Numbered from the stretch's first letter, positions 16,512-24,582 are shown. The stretch: DNA of 38,187 nt from a bacterium (GCA_018829445.1 JAHJTV010000021.1:1-38187); one strand, 5' to 3'. The notes: a model not told the origin generated them from the sequence alone. Translations and numbers: made by a program.

Positions 16512-17738
16512 CTATGTGATTTCCTCAATCCCCAATGGATAAACCGATAAGGGCTCACACCCTTCTTTATTAATCACAATGGGGTTTTCATAGCGGAAAC
16601 CGATCTCCTCTTCAGGGCAGGCGTACTGCATGGCGCAGATGAGCAGTTCATTCTCCTGGTAGATGTGATCGGGGTTGGTCCAAAACGGAAAGGGGCCGTC
16701 ATTAAGACCGATTCTCCATTCATCCCCCATCAAACCAATTCCATGCTCAAACCCGGGAACCATAAAATCAGCAAACCCCCGCTTCTCGGCAAACCCGATC
16801 ATCTGTTCTGCCAGAACAGACGGTGAAATTCCTGCTTTGTATGTTTTCAGGGTTTCTTTGACAATGTCCACAAAATTGTTCGCATGCCACCATTGACGAT
16901 CCGTTGCAGGGCCAATCAGGTAATTGTGAGAATGGTCACCCAGCCCGAGCTTAAACATGGCATGGATATCAATCATCAAAGGTTCTCCCGCCACAATTTT
17001 TTTGTTGGTGGCTGGTGTACAGGCTCCACCCGCATAACCCGTACGATACCCGCTGGCGATTTCATTTCCCCCGGTAAAGGACCATTCCCATTCGCTCCCC
17101 TCTTTTCGCATGGCATAAGCAGCCAATCCGGCGATTTCGGTTTCTGTCATTCCTTTATAACCACCATTTTTAATCGCCTCAAAAACAGCCTGATGACCGA
17201 TATCTACAATCCGTGACGCTTCCCTGAACCGGTTAATGGTTCCCCGGTCTTTTACCAGAGCCAGTTTATCAATAATAGTATGAGAATTGACCAGTTCAAC
17301 ATCCGGCATGGAAGCCTGAAACTGCTCAAATTCATAATGGGTCAGATTTCCTTCCGGGAGGTAATTGGACATCCCACTCTCAATCCCCACCCGACCTTTA
17401 CCGCCGGGCAACAGATCCAAAATAAAATCTGATATCTGCTCAATCTGATCTTGCCCTCCCATGGGTGCGAATCCCATAACCTGGTCTTCATCCAGCCAGG
17501 AATCATCCGCTATTCTGGCAGCGTCAATCACAAAGGTAAATGCAGTCGGTAATCCCTCACTTGGGATCACCACAAAACTGCGCCATGGACAAAAAGCGTC
17601 CAATGTCCAGGATAGCGTTCTAAGCCTGGAGCCCAGGTAAACATCTATATTCCGGGCATGCATCTCCCCTTGAATCTGCCTGATGCGAGCCGGGAAATCT
17701 ATGAAATAGGGGCTTGTCGGATCATTACTGTTTGTCAT
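16512..17738 (-). CDS. M24 family metallopeptidase (Xaa-Pro aminopeptidase/creatinase-like)
   Basis: The 408-residue protein has the creatinase-type N-terminal domain (about 1-165) and the pita-bread catalytic domain. Metal ligands are visible as D257 (MIDIHAM), D268 (GLGDHSHN), H332 (GFEHGIGL) and the glutamates of the CPEEEIGFRYENP region near the C-terminus. It probably removes N-terminal residues from proline-containing peptides, but this subfamily also includes creatinase and DMSP lyase-like enzymes, so the substrate is open. The ATG follows CAGGAGATGAC. It begins 12 bases after the SCP2 stop and is the third gene of the TetR-SCP2-M24 operon, so its product may act on a ligand connected with the regulator. 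Confidence 0.88.
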   Translation of the reverse strand: MTNSNDPTSPYFIDFPARIRQIQGEMHARNIDVYLGSRLRTLSWTLDAFCPWRSFVVIPSEGLPTAFTFVIDAARIADDSWLDEDQVMGFAPMGGQDQIEQISDFILDLLPGGKGRVGIESGMSNYLPEGNLTHYEFEQFQASMPDVELVNSHTIIDKLALVKDRGTINRFREASRIVDIGHQAVFEAIKNGGYKGMTETEIAGLAAYAMRKEGSEWEWSFTGGNEIASGYRTGYAGGACTPATNKKIVAGEPLMIDIHAMFKLGLGDHSHNYLIGPATDRQWWHANNFVDIVKETLKTYKAGISPSVLAEQMIGFAEKRGFADFMVPGFEHGIGLMGDEWRIGLNDGPFPFWTNPDHIYQENELLICAMQYACPEEEIGFRYENPIVINKEGCEPLSVYPLGIEEIT

Positions 17739-17749
17739 GTCATCTCCTG

Positions 17750-18151
17750 TTAATAAATTGCGGGAATGGTGGAAAGAACCTTGTTAAGCCTGTCAGCGAC
17801 GGCAGCCAGTTTCAAGGCTTTGACCATGTTGCCCTTGAGCTTCAGCTTCCGCGTCATTAACGCCTTTTGTGATCCCAGTTCCGCCCTTGAGATTTTGGCA
17901 AATGTTTCATAACTCCCTGAAATTTTAAATTCCGCTTTTGGAGGCTCCCCGGTTCCAATCGACAGCTCCTTCAATTCTCCTTTTTCAAAATTGAAAAAAA
18001 GGTATTTATCAGTACCGTCCGGGCAATCCAGATAGATATTTGACATGGAAGAGGTAATTGAATTCATCTTTTCCGGTGATAACTGGGATTTTAATCTTCG
18101 TTCAGCCTCATCTCTCCATTCGGCACTTAAATAGGTTACTTGCTCTGTCAT
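17750..18151 (-). CDS. SCP2 sterol-binding domain protein
   Basis: A 133-residue single SCP2-like domain, with the typical FNFEKGELKELSIGTGEPPKAEFKISGSYETFAKI hallmarks spread over its middle (Y-x-F-x-F-x-x-G, then A-x-x-x-I-x-G-x-x-x-x-F). SCP2 domains bind lipids or acyl-CoA in a hydrophobic tunnel. The start is the ATG at 18151, preceded by GGGAGGAGAG. The open frame runs on to 18208, but that would overlap the tetR gene and lacks such a site. The intergenic distance to tetR is 28 bases and to the M24 gene 11 bases, which indicates an operon. A lipid or acyl-CoA signal for the TetR protein is a plausible inference. Confidence 0.85.
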   Translation of the reverse strand: MTEQVTYLSAEWRDEAERRLKSQLSPEKMNSITSSMSNIYLDCPDGTDKYLFFNFEKGELKELSIGTGEPPKAEFKISGSYETFAKISRAELGSQKALMTRKLKLKGNMVKALKLAAVADRLNKVLSTIPAIY

Positions 18152-18179
18152 CTCTCCTCCCTTCAATTTGTTATTAACA

Positions 18180-18770
18180 CTATAGATCAGGCCCAATAAA
18201 CAATCCATTGGTCATCAATTCAACTGCATCTGCAAACATCTGCTGAATCGCCTGATCCTCATTTTTTATATAAGCCCGGATAATAAACATCTTATAAATG
18301 GAAAAGATCACATCGGAAACACGATCCACATCCAGTTTACGAAAAACATTTTCCTTCATCCCCTGCTCCAGAATCCCCTTGATCATCTCCTTTGAAGCCT
18401 GATTGATATCATAAAAGGGATCTACGGTGGGAAACATGGGGAAGATATCCGGATCACGAACCAAAACCCGCCGCAAATCATTATCCCTGGACAGATACTC
18501 AACAGCTTTAAAACACATAACTAAAAACTTTTTTTTGGGATCGTTCTCTTTCTCGACCCTGCGAGCTACCATGGCTTGCCACTTTAACAAGGCATGGGAA
18601 ACCGTCTGTTGATACAGATCCTTCTTGTTTTTTGCATACAGATATAAGTTGCCCTTTGTCATATCCAACCTGGAGGCAATATCCTCAACCGTGGCTTTCT
18701 TGTATCCATATTCCGCAAAAACCTGCAGCGATGCAGCAAAAATCTTGGTGATACTTTCTTTTTTTCTCAT
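18180..18770 (-). CDS. TetR/AcrR family transcriptional regulator
   Basis: The 196-residue protein has a canonical N-terminal TetR helix-turn-helix (about 8-50: FAEYGYKKATVEDIASRL, then MTKGNLYLYAKNKKDLY) and a helical ligand domain of normal length. It is the first gene of the operon with SCP2 and M24 genes. A 14-bp near-perfect inverted repeat ends 10 bases before its ATG, so it probably represses its own operon until a ligand, maybe lipid-like, is bound. No Shine-Dalgarno sequence is visible; the ATG is supported by family alignment of the N-terminus. Confidence 0.92.
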   Translation of the reverse strand: MRKKESITKIFAASLQVFAEYGYKKATVEDIASRLDMTKGNLYLYAKNKKDLYQQTVSHALLKWQAMVARRVEKENDPKKKFLVMCFKAVEYLSRDNDLRRVLVRDPDIFPMFPTVDPFYDINQASKEMIKGILEQGMKENVFRKLDVDRVSDVIFSIYKMFIIRAYIKNEDQAIQQMFADAVELMTNGLFIGPDL

Positions 18771-18780
18771 GGTTTAAATC

Positions 18781-18815
18781 TATAAATGAACAAAATGTTT
18801 ATTTGTTTATTTATA
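18781..18815. promoter_or_regulatory. Likely TetR operator overlapping the promoter
   Basis: TATAAATGAACAAA (18781-18794) is mirrored by TTTGTTTATTTATA (18802-18815), 13 of 14 positions pairing, with a 7-base spacer. The position just upstream of the tetR start is typical of autorepression. Binding has to be inferred. Confidence 0.6.
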
Positions 18816-18939
18816 GACATATCTTTTAATTGTCAATAGTGAGTTTTAATTTATTGCAGGGAATGTGATGGGCGGGGTGATATCCTCTAAGCGCTTAAAT
18901 AAAAGCAAAAACTGGTAAATCAGTTCATAAATTATTATC

Positions 18940-18977
18940 AATTGTTTCTGTTGACTATTTATTCAACAGAAACAATT
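18940..18977. repeat. Perfect 15-bp inverted repeat, 8-base loop
   Basis: AATTGTTTCTGTTGA (18940-18954) and TCAACAGAAACAATT (18963-18977) are exact reverse complements. It lies in the 770-base region between tetR and the next gene, 120 bases upstream of the tetR operator. No T run follows on either strand, so it may be an operator or a structured DNA/RNA site rather than a terminator. Confidence 0.6.
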
Positions 18978-19000
18978 AGTTGTTTAAGAGTTATCACTTT

Positions 19001-19192
19001 CAGCAATGTCCGGTTAGGTTATTGCAACAATAACGAGAAACGGCTTTCAAAATAATGGAATGTACAAAGACGCCATTACTTTAACTTTAGCTATTATTTG
19101 TTTAGAAAAAGTAGGATGGGCTACTCGTAGCCCATCAATAGAAAGCAATGTTGGGCTACGAGCAGATGCAAATTTCTAACCGGACAATGCTG
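19001..19192. mobile_element. MITE-like element, 192 bp, 17-bp TIRs and 9-bp imperfect target duplication
   Basis: The ends are inverted repeats: CAGCAATGTCCGGTTAG (19001-19017) and CTAACCGGACAATGCTG (19176-19192), 16 of 17 positions pairing. The flanks read TATCACTTT (18992-19000) and TATCACTGT (19193-19201), an 8-of-9 direct repeat that looks like a target-site duplication. The interior has a GGGCTACTCGTAGCCC hairpin and no gene. The right 115 bases recur at 1-138. The family of the transposase that would move it cannot be read. Confidence 0.7.
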
Positions 19193-19265
19193 TATCACTG
19201 TATGAATAATCAATAATCGATTGTTAATCGTCAATTAATAATATTTTTTTGCATAATTATGCGCT

Positions 19266-19328
19266 TATGGGGTTACATCCCCGCCAGCATGTAATCAAAG
19301 GCGACCACGTAGGGCAGCCCTACCATAA
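19266..19328. repeat. Degenerate copy of the 'GGGGTTACATCCC...CCCTACCATAA' repeat
   Basis: It starts TATGGGGTTACATCCC and ends GCCCTACCATAA, and aligns with the reverse complement of 24513-24585 over most of its length, including ACGTAGGGC versus ATGTAGAGC in the middle. It is an intergenic repeat with partial inverted symmetry and no coding capacity. Confidence 0.55.
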
Positions 19329-19541
19329 TCTTTGCTTTTGGTGTAGTATTTGTAAGCAAATGCTTAGGGATCAACTCCGGGAAAACAAGAGGTTAAAATG
19401 GAAATTATACTGTTATGACAGAGTCACTTCGTTCAGAATGACATATTCATTTCTGATGATTGGCTGTTTTCTTTATAAACCGACCCCTTGTCACTGAAAA
19501 ATAATAGCTCAAAAACTCAATAACATAAAAACAGCTGTTTT

Positions 19542-19844
19542 ATGGAGATCAGACTAGAGACAGATAGATTCTGTATTGAAACAGAAGTAAGAAGGACTTA
19601 TGAAAGATTGTTGAAGCAGTATTTTAAACCTGAAGAGGATAAAAACAGCAGGCAAAAACTGGAAGCTCAGATTGAAGGATTGAAGGCTTTTCTGGAGCTG
19701 ATAGATGTGAAGGCCCTGCGCAGTTCCTATCCCGAACTGGATAAGGGCGGTGAAGCCGATGTTATTCTGAAGGTAAAATCGGCCGATCAGGAGATGGTGC
19801 TGATCTTTAATGGCAAAGAGATTACGCCGCCGCGAAAATCCTAG
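19542..19844 (+). CDS. Hypothetical protein, 100 aa
   Basis: A small charged soluble protein whose first 55 residues look helical and coiled-coil prone; the end is a short beta-rich stretch (ADVILKV, EMVLIFNG). No family is recognised. The ATG has no Shine-Dalgarno sequence but directly follows a perfect 14-bp palindrome, AAAACAGCTGTTTT (19528-19541), which could be an operator or hide the start. It faces the PocR-domain gene convergently. Confidence 0.6.
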   Translation: MEIRLETDRFCIETEVRRTYERLLKQYFKPEEDKNSRQKLEAQIEGLKAFLELIDVKALRSSYPELDKGGEADVILKVKSADQEMVLIFNGKEITPPRKS

Positions 19845-19934
19845 CAGCAGTGCTCTAATCGTTTCGTTATTCGATCAGGAAACCTGACTGTTCAGTGTGA
19901 TTGTAAACTTGCTAAGTGGGCTTAAAAAATGCGG

Positions 19935-20441
19935 CTAGTTTTTGATGTTTTTCACAATGTTTTTAACCTTTTCGGTTAAATAAGCCGACAACTCTTCCAG
20001 TTGATCATCGGAGATGGTTTTGATGTCTCCGGTCAAAGGCTCCAGTTCCTCTTCATCGATTCCTGTTGTTTTATGGATCAGAAAGGTATCGACTTCTCCC
20101 CCGTCCTGCAATAAGCCACACCCTCCGGCTACACCGATAAATTCATCACCACAGAAAATAGGAACCACCATTTTTGCAAAACCGGCATCACATTCGTCAA
20201 TTACCGGACTTTTACTCTTCATTGCCATATTTGATACGTTTTGATGAGCCAATGAGCAGATAAAGGTTTGCCCTTTTTCTGAAGCTTTGACAAGGGGACA
20301 GATTGGATTTGCCCATTTGTGGGTATTGGCAATGCGGCTTCCTGCCGCATCAAAGATGGAAGCATTTAATCCGGAGTGATTTTCTATTTCTTTTTCCAAT
20401 TCTTGCCAGACTTCAATAGCGGCTACATCAGTAAGTTTCAT
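19935..20441 (-). CDS. Stand-alone PocR-domain sensor protein
   Basis: The 168-residue protein is essentially one PocR ligand-binding domain: the C-x(13)-C segment (Cys48, Cys62), the ECDAGFAKMVVPI core (Cys84) and the G-E-F-I-G-V-A-G-G strand. The three family cysteines are kept and two more (Cys97, Cys108) are present, which would suit a metal or cluster ligand, though that is inference. PocR domains usually sit in front of kinases, helix-turn-helix or GGDEF output domains; here there is none. A sigma-54 promoter lies 67 bases upstream and two enhancer-type sites lie beyond it. The divergent neighbour is the matching sigma-54 activator, so this protein may give that activator its signal. 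Confidence 0.85.
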   Translation of the reverse strand: MKLTDVAAIEVWQELEKEIENHSGLNASIFDAAGSRIANTHKWANPICPLVKASEKGQTFICSLAHQNVSNMAMKSKSPVIDECDAGFAKMVVPIFCGDEFIGVAGGCGLLQDGGEVDTFLIHKTTGIDEEELEPLTGDIKTISDDQLEELSAYLTEKVKNIVKNIKN

Positions 20442-20507
20442 ATTATTTTCCTTGAGTTTTCCCGGTTCACTTGCCGGAGGTAGTTGTAATGATCAAGGGT
20501 TGAGCCT

Positions 20508-20523
20508 TGCGATAAAAATGCCA
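20508..20523 (-). promoter_or_regulatory. Sigma-54 promoter of the PocR-domain gene
   Basis: On the minus strand this reads TGGCATTTTTATCGCA, with GG-N10-GC spacing as in the -24/-12 consensus TGGCAC-N5-TTGCA. Fifteen of 16 bases equal the site before mrp (23423-23438). The predicted transcript start is about 55 bases before the ATG. Confidence 0.8.
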
Positions 20524-20587
20524 TATATATATTAAATAAAATTTCAATAGGTTAAGAATATTTTTTTAAAAATACACAGGATCACCT

Positions 20588-20602
20588 TGCATCAATTTGC
20601 TA
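20588..20602 (-). promoter_or_regulatory. Upstream activator site, proximal (PocR promoter)
   Basis: Minus strand TAGCAAATTGATGCA, a member of the GCA-N6-TGC-like dyad found four times at the two sigma-54 promoters. Its centre is about 73 bases from the -24 GG. Confidence 0.6.
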
Positions 20603-20628
20603 CTGAAGTGTACCTTGATGAATGGGAG

Positions 20629-20643
20629 GGCTACAAAATGCTA
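20629..20643 (-). promoter_or_regulatory. Upstream activator site, distal (PocR promoter; near the activator gene start)
   Basis: Minus strand TAGCATTTTGTAGCC, centre 41 bases from the proximal site. It lies 20 bases before the ATG of the sigma-54 activator, so bound activator could also limit its own expression. Confidence 0.6.
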
Positions 20644-20662
20644 CACTTAAGGATGAGGTACA

Positions 20663-22447
20663 ATGTCATATAAGAATAAAACAAAAAACCAGCTGATTGA
20701 TGAAGTGTCAGCACTGCAGAAACAAATAAAATACCTGGAAAAACAGATTCGAGAAAGGGAAAAAGTGGAGTATCGATTCCGTACGGTTGCCGAATCTGCC
20801 AATGACTGGGAGTACTGGAGCAGTCCCGAAGGGGCTTATCTGTGGATGTCACCCTCTTGTGAACGCGTTACCGGGTATAAGGTGGATGAGTTTATAAAAC
20901 AACCTCAATTGATGAACGAAATCATTCATCCGGATGATCGTGCCCTAATCTCTTTGACCATTAATGATAAAGCCCACAAAACTCACTTAACCGGTGTGGA
21001 TTTTCGAATCATTACAAAAGAGGGCGAGGAGCGCTGGGTTAATCATGTTTGTCAGCCCGTGTATGGTCCCAGTGGAGAATTAACTGGCAGGAGAGCGAGC
21101 AATCGCGACGTAACAGATAGAAAAAAGGCTGAAAATGATGTTGAAGCTATCAATAACCTGTTAAAAAAAACCTTTGAGGGAATGGCGGAAGGAGTTGTAG
21201 GCGTTGATAAGCAGTTTTTTATACGAATGATATCAGCTAATGCCTGCCACATGTTGGACATTGAGGAGGAAAAGGCACTGGGAAAACCGGCTGTTACCAT
21301 ATTGGGAAGTCCCATTGCCGGACCTTCGGGAGAGCTTGTTTCCTGTATTAAAAAACCGGGAACGACCCTTGATGTCTCAACTTTTCTCTTGAGCCACTCG
21401 GGAGCACAGACACCGGTCAATCTTTCTGTGATACCGCTGACCGCTTTCGATTCCGATATCAGGTGGTTATTATTGTTTAGAGATTTGAGAAAAGAGGAGA
21501 GATTATTGCGGGAGAAAGCCAGCAGCGTCTCCTTCGGCAGCATGATAAGCTGTGATCCCAAGATGAATGAGATCTTTGCATTGATCGAAAAAGTGGCTTT
21601 GAGCTCTGCCGCAATAATGATCAAAGGTGAAAGTGGTACCGGAAAAGAACTGGCTGCAAAAGAGATTCACCAGCGTAGCCTAAAGGCAAGAGGTCCTTTT
21701 TTGGCTGTCAACTGTGCTGCAATATCGCCCAACCTGATGGAGAGTGAATTTTTCGGTCACGAACAGGGAGCATTTACAGGTGCCGACAAGAGAAAACCCG
21801 GACGATTTGAATTGGCAGACAAAGGAACACTTTTTTTGGATGAAGTAGGAGATATCCCACTGGATTTGCAAGGGAAATTATTGAGGGTCCTTCAAGAACA
21901 GGAGTTTGAAAGGGTCGGCGGCACCAAGACTATCCAGGTAGATGTCCGTGTCATTGCTGCCACAAATAAAAATCTGCAGGAGATGGTTCAGGCTAAACAA
22001 TTTCGTGATGATCTCTATTATCGTCTCAATGTTATTCCTATCTCCCTCCCTCCCTTAAGAGAAAAAATACAGGATATTCCATTGCTGGTTTCTTACTTCA
22101 TTGGAGAACTGAATCGCAAAGAGCATCGCAGTATTCATACTATTTCGCCTGATGCTCTGCGCCATTTACTCAATCATTCCTGGCCGGGAAACATCAGGGA
22201 GTTGTACAATGCCATTGAATATGCCTTTGCCGTAAGTGAAGGAACAACCATACTAGAGAAACATCTTCCCCTGTCAATCCTGGATAATACTGACCACAGA
22301 GATAGAGAACCCGCTCCTCCCAAAAACGAAAAGGAACTGATCCTCCAGGCTCTGCAACAGACCAATTTCAGTAAGCCCAAGGCAGCTTCGCTGTTAGGTG
22401 TACATCGTACCACTTTATATCGAAAAATAAAAAAATATAACCTCTAA
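20663..22447 (+). CDS. PAS-domain sigma-54-dependent enhancer-binding regulator
   Basis: The 594-residue protein has a short coiled coil (10-35), a PAS domain with PAC tail (about 38-155), a second PAS-like domain (about 165-275), an AAA+ core (about 292-525) and a Fis-type helix-turn-helix (about 548-590). The core has Walker A GESGTGKE (322-329), the sigma-54 contact loop GAFTGA (369-374) and Walker B TLFLDE (389-394), so it should remodel sigma-54 RNA polymerase. No receiver domain is present; the signal is intracellular, via PAS or a partner. It lies between a PocR gene and mrp, both with sigma-54 promoters and shared upstream sites, and is their likely activator. The ATG follows a GATGAGG site. 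Confidence 0.95.
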   Translation: MSYKNKTKNQLIDEVSALQKQIKYLEKQIREREKVEYRFRTVAESANDWEYWSSPEGAYLWMSPSCERVTGYKVDEFIKQPQLMNEIIHPDDRALISLTINDKAHKTHLTGVDFRIITKEGEERWVNHVCQPVYGPSGELTGRRASNRDVTDRKKAENDVEAINNLLKKTFEGMAEGVVGVDKQFFIRMISANACHMLDIEEEKALGKPAVTILGSPIAGPSGELVSCIKKPGTTLDVSTFLLSHSGAQTPVNLSVIPLTAFDSDIRWLLLFRDLRKEERLLREKASSVSFGSMISCDPKMNEIFALIEKVALSSAAIMIKGESGTGKELAAKEIHQRSLKARGPFLAVNCAAISPNLMESEFFGHEQGAFTGADKRKPGRFELADKGTLFLDEVGDIPLDLQGKLLRVLQEQEFERVGGTKTIQVDVRVIAATNKNLQEMVQAKQFRDDLYYRLNVIPISLPPLREKIQDIPLLVSYFIGELNRKEHRSIHTISPDALRHLLNHSWPGNIRELYNAIEYAFAVSEGTTILEKHLPLSILDNTDHRDREPAPPKNEKELILQALQQTNFSKPKAASLLGVHRTTLYRKIKKYNL

Positions 22448-22490
22448 AACCCTGTTTGCTGATATTAGAACTGCAGATAATCATGTTCCT

Positions 22491-23336
22491 TTATACTCGT
22501 CTTTTTTCGATCATTTTGTCGGCAATACTGTCAAAAGCTTTGGAAACCTCTGAATCAGAATAAGCTTTTTGAAAAGCGGTTCCCGAATCGCCGCAGATTA
22601 CCATTTTCAAGTCAAAGGGTATCTTGCCCAGAGACTCAATCTGAGTCAGGTTTGCAGTCTTTTCTCCTCCGCCGCCGGGACCGAACAGGGTGATGGTTTC
22701 ACCACAATGGGGACAGGAAAATCCGCTCATGTTCTCCACAATCCCAAAAATACTGATATTAATAGTTTTACAGAAGTTGATGGATTTCCGTACGTCAGCA
22801 AGTGCAACCTCCTGGGGCGTCGTGACAATAATTGCTTTGGCATCGGCTATGGTTTGACACACGGTCAGGGGCTCATCGCCTGTTCCCGGGGGGGCATCGA
22901 TCAGCAGAAAATCCAGGTTTCCCCACTCAACTTCCCCGATAAACTGTCTGATTACATTATATTTCATCGGCCCACGCCAGATAATGGCTTCGTCCCTGTT
23001 TTGTGTCAAAGACTCTATTGAGATCACTCCCAGGTTTTCATTGTAATGAACCGGCATCAGGGTGTTACTTTCAGTAGCCATTGCCATCTGGTTTAATCCC
23101 AGCATTCGTGGCACATCCGGACCGTGAATATCGACATCCATCAAACCCACCTTATAACCTTTGTTTGCTAAGGCAAATGCAAGATTGACCGATACACTGG
23201 TTTTTCCAACTCCTCCCTTCCCACTCATAATTATAAACTTGTTCTTGATTTTACTGAGTGAAATCTGAACTTTTTGATCCTTGTCGTTACCAGTATTATG
23301 ATGAGGAAAAGACTGTCCTGCTCCGAGTTGCGCCAT
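22491..23336 (-). CDS. mrp: Mrp/NBP35 family Fe-S carrier ATPase
   Basis: The 281-residue P-loop ATPase has the deviant Walker A GKGGVGKT (39-46), MDVDIHGPD, LIDAPPGTGDE and the C-terminal CxxC (Cys208, Cys211 in GFSCPHCGE), which bridges a labile [4Fe-4S] cluster between subunits in this family. A Gly/His-rich leader of about 25 residues replaces the usual N-terminal MIP18-like domain. It acts in the cytoplasm as scaffold or carrier for Fe-S clusters; in Desulfovibrio, relatives belong to the sigma-54-controlled orange-protein (ORP) complex with a Mo-Cu-S cluster. AAGGAGAT precedes the ATG. A sigma-54 promoter and two upstream sites lie 87-220 bases upstream. Confidence 0.94.
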   Translation of the reverse strand: MAQLGAGQSFPHHNTGNDKDQKVQISLSKIKNKFIIMSGKGGVGKTSVSVNLAFALANKGYKVGLMDVDIHGPDVPRMLGLNQMAMATESNTLMPVHYNENLGVISIESLTQNRDEAIIWRGPMKYNVIRQFIGEVEWGNLDFLLIDAPPGTGDEPLTVCQTIADAKAIIVTTPQEVALADVRKSINFCKTINISIFGIVENMSGFSCPHCGETITLFGPGGGGEKTANLTQIESLGKIPFDLKMVICGDSGTAFQKAYSDSEVSKAFDSIADKMIEKRRV

Positions 23337-23422
23337 GATTGCTATCTCCTTGAATCCATATCTTTGAAGTGTTGATGTCTTAAAAATTATTAGAGAAAAG
23401 TGATTGTTAACCGACTGACACC

Positions 23423-23438
23423 TGCGAGAAAAATGCCA
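23423..23438 (-). promoter_or_regulatory. Sigma-54 promoter of mrp
   Basis: Minus strand TGGCATTTTTCTCGCA, GG-N10-GC, one base different from the PocR-gene promoter. The predicted leader of mrp is about 75 bases. Confidence 0.8.
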
Positions 23439-23500
23439 GTAATAGTAAGGCTTTTATTACAATGGCTTATTTACAGGAATATTAAGGTACCTAATACGAT

Positions 23501-23515
23501 TAAGACAAAATGCTA
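23501..23515 (-). promoter_or_regulatory. Upstream activator site, proximal (mrp promoter)
   Basis: Minus strand TAGCATTTTGTCTTA; the first 11 bases equal those of the site at 20629-20643. The right half is degenerate. Its centre is about 71 bases from the -24 GG. Confidence 0.5.
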
Positions 23516-23542
23516 CAATTCGCCCGAATTTAAGTGATATGC

Positions 23543-23557
23543 TGCAACAATCTGCAA
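23543..23557 (-). promoter_or_regulatory. Upstream activator site, distal (mrp promoter)
   Basis: Minus strand TTGCAGATTGTTGCA, the most symmetric of the four sites. Its centre is 42 bases from the proximal site, matching the 41-base spacing at the PocR promoter. Confidence 0.55.
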
Positions 23558-23621
23558 TTAGTAATAGTGATGTTCAAGATTACAAAATAGAGTCAACCGA
23601 AAACCGGTTGCCACGAATATT

Positions 23622-24350
23622 CTAATGTCCGCAGTGGCAATAGGTGTTCAGACCCAGAATGGAAGCGGCAGCACTGATGGTGACGCCAAAAAACACAGTG
23701 GGTTTGTCATTTTTCAGGAATTCGGAGATGGTTCCGTTCACCAATGTTGATCCGGTGGCAAAGATAATATCGCACCAGTTGATGGCAGCGGACGCCTGTT
23801 CGGAAGTCTCAATGGTAACGCCGAAATGTTCCCGGTTAACATTATCGGGATCAAGATCCAGCACCCGAACCGGGTTCTGTTTAGTCAGGTACTCAAGGAA
23901 CCGCGGCTGGAATCCGACCAGCAGAATTTTTTTCCCAAAAAACTCACTTTGAGTGATCAAATGTTTGGCGCAGTCTACCGGCTCTTTGTCACGACAATGC
24001 ACAGTTTTATCGCAAAGCTGGAGGTACTTGAATACTGCGTTCAATCCGGCGATAAAGTTTGCCCTGTCGGGTGTTGAGGAAGGATCGGCCTCCAGTAGCT
24101 TTTCAACCGGATAACTGCAGTTTCTAAATTCATCCGTAAATGCCTGACCGGAAGCCCCTTTAAACACCGCTTCAATCATGACTTCCTTTCCTTTGATTAT
24201 AGGATAATCGTCATGCTCCGGTGTTCCTATCGCCTCTTTGGAAGACAAGGCGCGACAGGTGATTTCAATCCTGTTTCCCCGAAGACTGTTCTTTTCAATT
24301 TCTTTTTTCAAAGCCGCCTTCAGACGGTCATATATTTCATTATTGGTCAT
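23622..24350 (-). CDS. DUF364 (putative heavy-metal chelation) domain protein
   Basis: The 242-residue product has an N-terminal DUF4213-like half and a Rossmann-like DUF364 half (from about 130: KKILLVGFQPRF, RVLDLDPDNVN, DIIFATGSTLVNGTI, KPTVFFGVTISAAA), ending in YCHCGH. Members of this family are thought to bind metals and often neighbour metal-cofactor genes. The ATG at 24350 has TGAGGA 6 bases upstream and matches the family start; the open frame continues to 24422 without support. It precedes mrp in the same direction, but mrp has its own promoter between them. The context (Mrp and a molybdate-type importer) suggests metal handling. The precise reaction is not known. Confidence 0.85.
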   Translation of the reverse strand: MTNNEIYDRLKAALKKEIEKNSLRGNRIEITCRALSSKEAIGTPEHDDYPIIKGKEVMIEAVFKGASGQAFTDEFRNCSYPVEKLLEADPSSTPDRANFIAGLNAVFKYLQLCDKTVHCRDKEPVDCAKHLITQSEFFGKKILLVGFQPRFLEYLTKQNPVRVLDLDPDNVNREHFGVTIETSEQASAAINWCDIIFATGSTLVNGTISEFLKNDKPTVFFGVTISAAASILGLNTYCHCGH

Positions 24351-24515
24351 AATGTCCTCAATGGTTTTTTGGTTGTTGACTTTAGGGAGAAAAATTAAAT
24401 TATCTAACAATGATCCTGCCATTCTGAACGAAAAGATTGTGTCAAAACAAACATCTGATTTAACCGCTGTTATGTTAGACTCGACCTCGTAAACGTTCTC
24501 CCAAGAGCTGGAATT

Positions 24516-24582
24516 ATGGTAGGGTGGCTCTACATGGCGGATTTTGGAATATGCAGGCTGGGATGTAACCCCACCCTACCAT
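24516..24582. repeat. Inverted-repeat element 'ATGGTAGGGTGG...CCACCCTACCAT'
   Basis: Perfect 12-bp terminal inverted repeats (24516-24527, 24571-24582) with inner TACAT/ATGTA pairing, 67 bp in all. A degenerate relative lies at 19266-19328. It looks like a small dispersed palindromic repeat. Confidence 0.7.

Noticed and set aside
19249..19497. 82-codon open frame downstream of the MITE
   Set aside because: It runs through a dispersed repeat (19266-19328) and lacks a start signal.
21052..21624. 190-codon reverse frame inside the sigma-54 activator gene
   Set aside because: Antisense to the PAS and AAA+ regions, with no start signal.
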